From Blautia parvula (GTDB lineage: Bacteria; Bacillota; Clostridia; Lachnospirales; Lachnospiraceae): 64,000 nt of DNA. A program made the position numbers and the translations under genes. Position 1 is the first letter of the stretch; each line of letters begins with the position of its first letter. The DNA is taken from the NCBI RefSeq assembly GCF_020215665.1, contig NZ_CP084061.1, positions 682,001 through 746,000 of the forward strand, in the 5' to 3' direction. The notes beneath the pieces are model-generated. The model worked only from the letters and a program-made list of their open reading frames with translations. It searched no databases and was not told where the DNA came from. Shown piece after piece: positions 9,341-16,374 of the stretch.

Positions 9341-9591
9341 TGCGCAGTGAAGCTTACCTGTCTGTTATTGAAGAACTTGTTTATCAGGTGACCGGAATCA
9401 GCGAACTGACCCCCGATACGGATTTTATCAGGGATTTGGCGCTGAATTCTCTGGATGTGGCAAACCTTGTCTGTGCCTTTGAGGACAGGTTTCAGGTGGA
9501 AATCCCTGTGCGGGATGTATGGCAGTTGTCCCAGGTGCGGGATGTAATAGAATATATGCAGAAAAAAGCAATGCATAAAAAACAGGTGTAA
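9340..9591 (+). CDS. Acyl carrier protein (free-standing)
   Basis: 83 residues from the ATG at 9340, which shares one base with the upstream TGA; the preceding GGGGG gives a ribosome binding site and fixes this start over the in-frame TTG at 9337. The sequence folds as a carrier protein by pattern: FIRDLALNSLDVANLV carries the serine for 4'-phosphopantetheine in the LNSLD motif, followed by FEDRFQVEIP as in ACP helix III. It is the last gene of the peptide synthetase operon. Inferred role: receive the acyl group from the adjacent AMP ligase and offer it to a condensation domain. No phosphopantetheinyl transferase is present in the window, so one must be supplied from elsewhere. Confidence 0.9.
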   Translation: MRSEAYLSVIEELVYQVTGISELTPDTDFIRDLALNSLDVANLVCAFEDRFQVEIPVRDVWQLSQVRDVIEYMQKKAMHKKQV

Positions 9592-9648
9592 ATTTCCCGG
9601 AATTATGGTAAACTGTTATAAGTGAAAACCGAGAAGAGGTGTAAAAGA

Positions 9649-10515
9649 ATGAAAAAAATAGGTTTTATCGGTGTGGGAGTCATGGGTAAATCCATGGTCC
9701 GCAACCTGATGAAAGCAGGATACGAACTGTCTATCTATACGAGAACCAAAGAGAAGGTGCTGGATATCATCGAGGAGGGAGCCGTATGGTGTGATACCGT
9801 AGCGCAGTGCGTCAGAGACAGGGAGGCTGTCATCACCATGGTTGGTTATCCCGAAGACGTATGGGAGGTCTATTTTGGCGAGGCCGGAATCATAGCAAAT
9901 GCCAGACCAGGAACCTATGTCATTGATATGACCACCACCAGCCCGAAGCTTTCCGTGGAGATTTATGAGAGAGCAAGGGATGCAGGGATTTACGCTGTGG
10001 ATGCTCCGGTATCCGGCGGGGATGTGGGTGCAAGGCATGGCACCTTATCCATTATGGCCGGCGGGGATGAAGAAGCGTTTGAAGCCTGCCTGGAGCTGTT
10101 CAAATCCATGGGCAAGACTATTATCTACGAGGGAAAAGCCGGCAACGGACAGCACACAAAAGCTGCCAACCAGATTGCGCTTGGCGGTGTGATCGCAGGT
10201 GTGTGTGAGGCCATCACCTATGCCCGCGCCGCAGGCCTTGATGTACAGACTATGCTGGACAGTATCAGTCAGGGCGCAGCGGGAAGCTGGCAGATGAATA
10301 ATATGGCACCCCGCATGATCAAAGAGGACTATGACCCGGGATTTTTCATCAAACATTACATCAAGGATATGAAGATCGCCCTGGAGGAGTCCGATGCCAG
10401 AAAGCTGACACTCCCTATTCTCATGGAAGTACTGGATATGTACAAGAAGCTGGATGAAAAAGGATTGGGTGATCTGGGCACCCAGGCTCTGATAAAATAT
10501 TATGAAGAACAGTAG
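9649..10515 (+). CDS. NAD(P)-dependent beta-hydroxyacid dehydrogenase (3-hydroxyisobutyrate dehydrogenase family)
   Basis: 288 residues from ATG 9649, chosen over an in-frame GTG at 9622 because AGAAGAGGTG lies just upstream and MKKIGFIGVGVMG starts the Rossmann fold directly. Signatures: GxGxMG dinucleotide loop, substrate-site APVSGG, and the catalytic lysine K171 in GNGQHTKAANQ. Members oxidise or reduce short beta-hydroxyacids such as 3-hydroxyisobutyrate, tartronate semialdehyde or succinic semialdehyde; substrate cannot be read from sequence. It sits 57 nt downstream of the ACP gene without a clear terminator between them, so readthrough from the peptide operon is possible, but a biosynthetic role there is speculative. 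It overlaps the next gene by 14 nt. Confidence 0.88.
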   Translation: MKKIGFIGVGVMGKSMVRNLMKAGYELSIYTRTKEKVLDIIEEGAVWCDTVAQCVRDREAVITMVGYPEDVWEVYFGEAGIIANARPGTYVIDMTTTSPKLSVEIYERARDAGIYAVDAPVSGGDVGARHGTLSIMAGGDEEAFEACLELFKSMGKTIIYEGKAGNGQHTKAANQIALGGVIAGVCEAITYARAAGLDVQTMLDSISQGAAGSWQMNNMAPRMIKEDYDPGFFIKHYIKDMKIALEESDARKLTLPILMEVLDMYKKLDEKGLGDLGTQALIKYYEEQ

Positions 10516-10855
10516 CAGGGAACAGGATGAGAAGTTCCTGTCAAGCAGGCAGGAGAACATCCGCCTTGCAATTGCTCTGGAGCGTTTTTTTGAATTATGC
10601 CCTGAGGACGGCCTTTTATATGAGCGGTACAGGGAATATCTGAAGAAGCGTTTCCGTCCTGCCATGGAAAAACTGATGAAAGCCAGGGAGACAGAGAAAG
10701 TAAAAGTTCTTTTTGGTTTGGATACAGTGACACCGGTGCAGATGGATGAACTTCTGGCACTGGCGCAGAAGTATGGAAGTACGGAAAGTGTTTTATGGCT
10801 TCTGTCAAAAAAAGAGGAGCAGTTCGGATTTGGCGGAAAGGATATGGAATTATGA
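10502..10855 (+). CDS. Small hypothetical protein of the MoxR/VWA cluster
   Basis: 117 residues, mostly predicted helix, rich in charged residues, without signal peptide, membrane segment or a motif I recognise. It overlaps the upstream dehydrogenase by 14 nt and the downstream VWA gene by 4 nt, and has no strong Shine-Dalgarno, so translation is probably coupled to the upstream gene. The context (immediately before a VWA protein and a MoxR-type ATPase) suggests an accessory subunit of that pair. No function assigned. Confidence 0.7.
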   Translation: MKNSSREQDEKFLSSRQENIRLAIALERFFELCPEDGLLYERYREYLKKRFRPAMEKLMKARETEKVKVLFGLDTVTPVQMDELLALAQKYGSTESVLWLLSKKEEQFGFGGKDMEL

Positions 10856-12141
10856 GACAGGCAGAGGAAATTGCACAGGAAATCTGGGCATTGGCCAAGC
10901 AGGAAATTTCCTGCGCCTGTCCTTTTTTTGTGCTGGCATGCAGTTATCTGAAAACGGCAGCAGATGAAACATGTGCCTGCACCTGTACAGACGGCAGGGT
11001 GCTCCATTATTCTCCCAAAGCTGTTCTGACTGATTTTGCGGAAAAGGGCAGGAAATACATAAACAGAGTGTATCTGCACAGCCTGTTCCATTGCCTCTAC
11101 CTGCACCCCGCAGACCGTGAGGAACGAGATGAGGAGCTGTGGAATCTGGCCTGTGACATAGTGGCAGAATATACGGTGGATTGCCTTGGCATGCCCTTCC
11201 TTACAGGGGAAGCCGGAAAAGAAAAAACGGAAGTTTACCGCCTGTTCTGGAAGGGGAAAAAATCCAGGACCGCAGCACAGATTTATGACATGCTGCGGGA
11301 GGGGGAGTTTGGAAAGAGCTGTACAGATGCCTGGAGAAGTCTGTTTTTTATGGACGGGCACAGTCTCTGGAGAATGCTTTCCAAGGGAGAGCTTGCCGGT
11401 ATCCGGGATGTATGGGAAAAGGCAGCGGCATATACCAGCAGGGATGCGGGAAATGCCGGTAAGAGGGCAGGAAGTGAAAAAGGGAATAGGCAGGAATGGT
11501 ATGAGCTGCAGCAAAAAAGAAGGTATGATTACCGGAAATTTCTGCGGCGTTTTGCTGTGCAGAGAGAGGAAGTCCAGCTCGATATGGAAAGTTTTGATTA
11601 TATTTCCTATTGCCTTGGACTGTCTATGTATGGTAACATGCCACTGGTGGAGCCTCTGGAATATACAGAGGCATGCAAGCTTGAGGAAATCGTCATAGCC
11701 ATTGATACGTCCAGCTCCTGTTCCCGGGAAATGGTACAGCGTTTTTTGGAAGAGACGTATTCCATGCTCAGTGAGAGAGAAAATTTTTTCAGGAAAATGA
11801 ATGTCCACGTCATACAGTGTGACTGCTACATCCAGGAGGATGTGACCCTGTGCTGCGAGGAGGACTGGCGGGCTTATATGAAGCAGATTCGGATCCAGGG
11901 AAGGGGCGGCACGGATTTCCGCCCGGTATTTACTTATGTGGACAGGCTGATCAGAGAGAAAAAGATCAGAAATTTAAAAGGGCTTCTGTATTTTACGGAC
12001 GGGGACGGCATCTATCCCGCCGGGAAGCCGGACTATGAGACAGCATTTATTTTAATAAAGGAGCCTCCGGGAAATGTGAAAATCCCTTCGTGGGCTATCC
12101 GTCTGTATCTGGATGAGAGAAAGGCAGGATCAGGAGTATGA
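10852..12141 (+). CDS. VWA-domain protein with putative metallopeptidase-like N-terminus (DUF2201 type)
   Basis: 429 residues from the ATG at 10852, which overlaps the upstream stop (ATGA). The N-terminal half contains HSLFHCLYLH, resembling the zinc-type helix of DUF2201 proteins. The C-terminal half is a von Willebrand A-like domain with metal-ion site residues DTSSS near residue 284, GGTDF near 352 and FTDGDG. Known context for the family: VWA proteins of this type work with a MoxR-like AAA+ ATPase, and here that gene overlaps the stop codon. Such pairs act as chaperones in metal cofactor insertion or complex assembly; the client here is unknown. Whether the peptidase-like region is catalytic is uncertain because the classical HExxH is not intact. 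Confidence 0.85.
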   Translation: MRQAEEIAQEIWALAKQEISCACPFFVLACSYLKTAADETCACTCTDGRVLHYSPKAVLTDFAEKGRKYINRVYLHSLFHCLYLHPADREERDEELWNLACDIVAEYTVDCLGMPFLTGEAGKEKTEVYRLFWKGKKSRTAAQIYDMLREGEFGKSCTDAWRSLFFMDGHSLWRMLSKGELAGIRDVWEKAAAYTSRDAGNAGKRAGSEKGNRQEWYELQQKRRYDYRKFLRRFAVQREEVQLDMESFDYISYCLGLSMYGNMPLVEPLEYTEACKLEEIVIAIDTSSSCSREMVQRFLEETYSMLSERENFFRKMNVHVIQCDCYIQEDVTLCCEEDWRAYMKQIRIQGRGGTDFRPVFTYVDRLIREKKIRNLKGLLYFTDGDGIYPAGKPDYETAFILIKEPPGNVKIPSWAIRLYLDERKAGSGV

Positions 12142-13691
12142 ATATCGGGCAGGCAAAACAGGAAATAGAAAATACCGTGCGGGCCTACACAAAAAAGAAG
12201 GCTGACGGAACTTACGCCATACCGGCTGTGCACCAGCGTCCGGTGCTTTTGATCGGTCCTCCGGGAATCGGCAAGACAGCTATAATGGAACAGGCTGCAG
12301 AAAGCCTGCAGATCGGCCTTGTGGCCTACACCATTACCCACCATACAAGGCAGAGTGCCATCGGACTGCCGGTCATTGAAAAAAGGCAGTTTGACGGAAA
12401 AGAATATACGGTGACAGAATATACCATGAGTGAAATTGTGGCGTCTGTTTACCGGTGCATGGAGCGGACGGGGTGCAGAGAGGGCATCTTGTTTATTGAC
12501 GAGATCAACTGTGTCTCAGAAACGCTTGCACCCACCATGCTCCAGTTTCTTCAGTGCAAGACTTTTGGGAGCCATAAGATACCGGAGGGCTGGGTCATAG
12601 TGGCAGCGGGAAATCCTCCCGAGTACAACAAATCCGTAAGGGAATTTGACATGGTCACCCTGGACAGGATCAAGCGGATCGAGGTGACAGAGGATTACGG
12701 CGTATGGAAATGTTATGCCAGAGAGCATGGGATACATGCATCCATTCCCGCATACCTGGATGTGCGGAGGGAGAATTTCTACCGCACCGAGGCAAATGCG
12801 GAGGGGCATTATTTTGTCACGGCCAGGGGCTGGGAGGATCTATCGCGGATGATGTATGTGTATGAGGAGCTTGGGATTCCTGTCACAGACGAGTTCGTGT
12901 TCCAATATATCCAGCAGCCGGAAGTAGCAAAGGATTTTACGGGATTTTACGGACTCTGCAGAAAATATCAGGAAGATTATGCGTTTTCTTCGCTTTTGGA
13001 CGGGACTATGGATGATGCTGCGGTAAAGGAGAAAGAGGAACGGCTGAAAAGATCCGGTTATGATGAACGTATGGCGGTGATCAGTCTTCTTTTGGGAGCC
13101 GTGCATACAGCGCTTGCCCGGTATGCTGCCGGTGAACGGGAGACAAAGGCCCTTTATGAGGAAGCCCGCAGACTGAAGAACGGTCTGGATGTTCAGGAGC
13201 CGGAAGAGGCGGCCCGGATGCTGGATCATGAAATGGAAAAGCGGCAGCGCGCACTGGAGATAAAAAAGGAAGCGGGACTGTACCGGGAGGATGAAGCGTA
13301 TCTTGCCCGGTATGTGACAGACTGGGTAAGGCGTTATCTGTATGAGTGGAAAAAGGTGAGCAGCCGGCAGGAATGCACGGCTTCCTCTGTATTAAAAGAG
13401 ATGTTTGAACAGGAAAAGAAAAAACTGGATGATGCAAGAGCAGATGTGCAGCGGCTTTTGGAGCGGGCTTTTGCCTTTGCCGGTGAGGCTTTTTCAGGCG
13501 GACAGGAGATGGCTGTGTTCACAGAGGAGATTTCCAGGGATGAGACAGTGATGAAGTTCATCTTGGAAAATGGCTGTAAGGCGTACCGGGAAGCAGGAAA
13601 GATCCTGCAGACAGAGAAGAGAGAGCGTGAACTGAAGGAGGAAATCCGGGAGTTGTCGGATTGTCTTCAGACAGGAGAAAACATTTTGTGA
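12138..13691 (+). CDS. MoxR-like AAA+ ATPase
   Basis: 517 residues. Walker A GPPGIGKT at residues 40-47 and Walker B ILFIDEIN near 117-124 are intact, followed by the sensor region VAAGNPPEYNKS. The C-terminal 250 residues are helical and charged, longer than in minimal MoxR proteins. The start overlaps the VWA gene stop by 4 nt, so the two are stoichiometrically coupled. Expected role: ATP-driven remodelling of a client protein, with the VWA partner as adaptor. The next gene (a symporter) starts 89 nt later and may be independently expressed. Confidence 0.9.
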   Translation: MNIGQAKQEIENTVRAYTKKKADGTYAIPAVHQRPVLLIGPPGIGKTAIMEQAAESLQIGLVAYTITHHTRQSAIGLPVIEKRQFDGKEYTVTEYTMSEIVASVYRCMERTGCREGILFIDEINCVSETLAPTMLQFLQCKTFGSHKIPEGWVIVAAGNPPEYNKSVREFDMVTLDRIKRIEVTEDYGVWKCYAREHGIHASIPAYLDVRRENFYRTEANAEGHYFVTARGWEDLSRMMYVYEELGIPVTDEFVFQYIQQPEVAKDFTGFYGLCRKYQEDYAFSSLLDGTMDDAAVKEKEERLKRSGYDERMAVISLLLGAVHTALARYAAGERETKALYEEARRLKNGLDVQEPEEAARMLDHEMEKRQRALEIKKEAGLYREDEAYLARYVTDWVRRYLYEWKKVSSRQECTASSVLKEMFEQEKKKLDDARADVQRLLERAFAFAGEAFSGGQEMAVFTEEISRDETVMKFILENGCKAYREAGKILQTEKRERELKEEIRELSDCLQTGENIL

Positions 13692-13780
13692 TTTCATAAA
13701 TATCCAAAAAAAGAAGATACTAAGTAACAATGCATTACCGTAAAGACGGACGGGCAAAGAACTGGAAAGGACAAAACAAT

Positions 13781-15196
13781 ATGCTGAATAATATTTTGAC
13801 TCGTGTGAACGATTTTATGTACACCTACCCGTTATTGATACTGCTTGTGGGTGCCGGTGTGTATTTTACCGTGCGGACCCGCTTTGTACAGGGACGCCTG
13901 CTTGGCGAAGCTTTTCGCGTGCTGCTTGAAAAAGCGGAGGTGAAAGACGGCAAAAAACAGGTATCCTCTTTTCAGGCATTGATGATATCCACTGCCTCCA
14001 GAGTGGGAACCGGCAACATTGCCGGAATTGCCACAGCCATTGCTGCCGGAGGCCCCGGCGCTGTGTTCTGGATGTGGGTGATGGCTGTGATCGGCAGTGC
14101 ATCCGCCTTTATTGAGAGTACCCTGGCACAGGTGTACAAGGTGAAAGATGGAAAAGACTTCAGAGGCGGACCTTCTTATTATATGGAGAAGGCGCTTGGG
14201 AAGAGATATCTCGGAATTATATTTTCGGTACTGCTGATCATCTGTTTTGCCTACGGGTTTAACGGGCTGCAGTCTTTTAATATGTCCTCTTCCCTGGAAT
14301 ATTATATTCCGGGGTATGCGGACAGTGTTTATCCGGCTGTTATAGGCGCCGTGCTGGCGGCAGCTACGGCTTTTGTTATTTTCGGCGGGGTCCACAGGAT
14401 CGGATTTATCACTTCTGTGATCGTGCCGGTGATGGCGGGCGGCTACCTGCTCATGGGGCTTGCCACCATGGTGATGAATGCGGGAAGGATTCCTGAAGTC
14501 TTTGCGCTGATCTTCAGGGAAGCCTTTGACGGAAGGGCGATTTTCGGAGGGTTTGCGGGCAGCGCTGTGGTGATCGGGATCAAGAGGGGACTTTTTTCCA
14601 ATGAGGCCGGTATGGGAAGCGCACCAAATGCTTCTGCCAGCGCAGCGGTGAGTCATCCGGCAAAACAAGGGCTGGTGCAGGTGCTCTCCGTGTTTATTGA
14701 TACGCTGCTTATCTGTTCCGCCACTGCCATGATGCTGCTGCTTTCCGGTGTGGAAGGAAAGTCAGGGGTTTTGGATGGGATTCCCTATGTGCAGCAGGCT
14801 ATTTCTGCAAATGTGGGGACGTGGGGGATTCATTTTATCACGTTTTCCATTTTTACGTTTGCGTTTTCCAGTCTGGTGGGGAATTATTATTATGCGGAGT
14901 CGAATATTAAGTTTATTAAGGATGATAAGAAGCTTTTGTTTGTGTTCCGGGTGAGTTGTCTTTTGGCAGTGTTTTTGGGGGCGCAGGCGGATTTTTCAGT
15001 GATCTGGAATGTGGCGGATATTACAATGGGGGGAATGGCTGTGCTGAATATTGTGGTGATACTGCTGCTTGGGGGGACGGCTGTTAAGGTGCTTCGGGAT
15101 TATGAGGAGCAGAAGAAGAGAGGGGTTGAGCCGGTTTTCAGGGCTGAGGAATTGGGGATTGAGAATACGGAGTGTTGGGGGGAGGAGGGACTTTAA
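13781..15196 (+). CDS. Alanine/glycine:cation symporter (AGCS family)
   Basis: 471 residues from the ATG at 13781, which follows GGAAAGGA; an in-frame ATG at 13730 has no ribosome binding site and would add a charged stretch before the first membrane segment. About 10-11 hydrophobic segments and the family signature GTGNIAGIATAIAAGGPG identify an AGCS transporter, which imports alanine or glycine with Na+ or H+. The last 450 nt become strikingly rich in G and poor in C on the coding strand compared with the first 900 nt. It ends next to the inverted-repeat element at 15235. Confidence 0.92.
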   Translation: MLNNILTRVNDFMYTYPLLILLVGAGVYFTVRTRFVQGRLLGEAFRVLLEKAEVKDGKKQVSSFQALMISTASRVGTGNIAGIATAIAAGGPGAVFWMWVMAVIGSASAFIESTLAQVYKVKDGKDFRGGPSYYMEKALGKRYLGIIFSVLLIICFAYGFNGLQSFNMSSSLEYYIPGYADSVYPAVIGAVLAAATAFVIFGGVHRIGFITSVIVPVMAGGYLLMGLATMVMNAGRIPEVFALIFREAFDGRAIFGGFAGSAVVIGIKRGLFSNEAGMGSAPNASASAAVSHPAKQGLVQVLSVFIDTLLICSATAMMLLLSGVEGKSGVLDGIPYVQQAISANVGTWGIHFITFSIFTFAFSSLVGNYYYAESNIKFIKDDKKLLFVFRVSCLLAVFLGAQADFSVIWNVADITMGGMAVLNIVVILLLGGTAVKVLRDYEEQKKRGVEPVFRAEELGIENTECWGEEGL

Positions 15197-15204
15197 AATA
15201 GGGT

Positions 15205-15233
15205 GGCTGATGCCGGATATGGCTGATGCCGGA
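15205..15233 (+). repeat. Short direct repeat, two copies of 13 bp
   Basis: GGCTGATGCCGGA occurs at 15205-15217 and again at 15221-15233, a 16-bp period, immediately outside the left arm of the large inverted repeat. Confidence 0.85.
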
Positions 15234-15234
15234 C

Positions 15235-15417
15235 GCCGGACCTGGCCGCAGGTTTCCCTGTACGGACGAGAGCAGAGAACTTTCAAGCTAACACGTAAGC
15301 CGCACTAAGTTCATCGCCTTAGGGCTCTTCACTAAGTGCTTGCTAACGTGTGGATCTTGAGAGATTCTCTAAACGCTCTTAAACGTCCGTACAGGGAAAC
15401 CTGCGGCCAGGTCCGGC
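15235..15417. repeat. Long inverted repeat element (34-bp perfect arms)
   Basis: Left arm 15235-15268 and right arm 15384-15417 are exact reverse complements over 34 bp. The 115-bp interior has further partial complementarity (AGAGAACTTTCAAG against CTTGAGAGATTCTCT) and short repeats of CACTAAGT and CTAACGTG-like words. The right arm is followed by CTGTTTTTTAG, so the RNA could end like a Rho-independent terminator for the symporter. The length and the palindromic interior also fit a miniature mobile element; no target-site duplication could be fixed by eye. The remainder of 15197-15502 holds no gene that I can support. Confidence 0.85.
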
Positions 15418-15502
15418 TGTTTTTTAGAACGGGACGGACGTAGTTTGTTATGTGTTTGAAAGTTGATTAGATGGACTATGTAGGGATAAGGGGAAAAGCA
15501 GT

Positions 15503-16108
15503 ATGAGAATTGAAGATTATTTTGATGATAACGATGTGTTTGCTGAAGATAAGAAGTTTATATTGAAAAAGTTAAGTGAAAATGATAAAGAAGATTTTAT
15601 GAAGTTACAGATGGATGTTTCTAGTATCAAAAAGGCATACGAAATAAATGATTTTTATGAGTTTTCATGGTCAAGTTTTTTACATGATAAAGATTTGAAT
15701 TTATCATTGTTTTCAAAGGATACAGGAGTATATCTAGGGAGACTTATGCTTAAAAATCTCTCTGCTGACAAGCAGGAAATTGGAATTGATATTGTAGAAG
15801 ATTATAGAAGGAAAGGGATAGGCAGCGCGGCTGTTTGTTTGTTGATGAAGCATGCAAAGGAGGTTAGCGGTGCCGATTGGTTTGAGATAAGAATTTATTC
15901 TGATAATATAGCAAGTATAAACATGTTTAAAAAGTTAGGGGCAGTTGAAGCAGATCGTGAAGATAGTGAGTTTATAAAAATCATGAAAGTAATGGAGAAA
16001 TCTTTGAGGAAGGATGAAATAGAAAGGTCGAAAAGAAAATATTCGGATTTATTTGGAAGAGAAGAGGGCAGGAAAATATTGCTATTTAATCTAAAGGCTT
16101 TAGATTAA
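15503..16108 (+). CDS. GNAT-family N-acetyltransferase
   Basis: 201 residues. The acetyl-CoA binding motif A is visible as DIVEDYRRKGIGSAAV, followed by a motif B-like NIASINMFKKLGA. Family role: transfer of an acetyl group to an amine; the substrate is not predictable. The gene is far richer in A+T than its neighbours: the two lines 15541-15600 and 15601-15660 contain only 13 and 17 G+C bases of 60. Together with the inverted-repeat element just upstream this suggests horizontal acquisition. The start follows AAGGGG with good spacing. The tail beyond about residue 165 is lysine-rich and not part of the core fold. Confidence 0.85.
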   Translation: MRIEDYFDDNDVFAEDKKFILKKLSENDKEDFMKLQMDVSSIKKAYEINDFYEFSWSSFLHDKDLNLSLFSKDTGVYLGRLMLKNLSADKQEIGIDIVEDYRRKGIGSAAVCLLMKHAKEVSGADWFEIRIYSDNIASINMFKKLGAVEADREDSEFIKIMKVMEKSLRKDEIERSKRKYSDLFGREEGRKILLFNLKALD

Positions 16109-16274
16109 AAGAAACGGGTGTATCATGTTATTGCGTAGAAGGCAGAATTGGTATTTAAGTGTAAGGTCACGTTATGAATTCATAATCTTGGATGGGATAT
16201 AATTTTGAATGACAGATGATTTTGATAAGAGGAAAGGAATGACGGCAAAAAAGAAAAATTTTTTACGGTTATAC

Positions 16275-16303
16275 TTGACTAATTTTATCTAGATTGTTAT
16301 AAT
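16275..16303 (+). promoter_or_regulatory. Consensus sigma-70 type promoter of the cooS operon
   Basis: -35 TTGACT at 16275-16280, 17-nt spacer, -10 TATAAT at 16298-16303. This gives a transcript with a 5' leader of about 65 nt before cooS. Confidence 0.8.
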
Positions 16304-16311
16304 ATTAACAG
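16294..16311. promoter_or_regulatory. Candidate Rex (NADH-sensing) operator over the -10
   Basis: TTGTTATAATATTAACAG is an 18-mer with inverted TTGTTA/TTAACA ends. It matches the clostridial Rex pattern TTGTTAA-N4-TTAACAA except at two positions and covers the -10 hexamer, where a repressor would block RNA polymerase. A wider CTTGACT (16274-16280)/AGTCAAG (16310-16316) inverted repeat surrounds it. The Rex assignment is inference from motif resemblance. Confidence 0.55.
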
Positions 16312-16374
16312 TCAAGGAAATATTTAGGTAAAAGGATAGTTATTTAATTATTTATTTTTAGGAGGATATTTAAG

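Noticed and set aside
10045-11808. 587-codon open frame on the - strand
   Set aside because: It runs antisense across three supported genes and its translation is Cys/His/Phe-rich low-quality sequence, typical of an antisense shadow.
13692-13780. Promoter for the symporter (TTGTGA at 13686 with GATACT at 13716)
   Set aside because: The spacer would be 24 nt, too long for a sigma-70 promoter.
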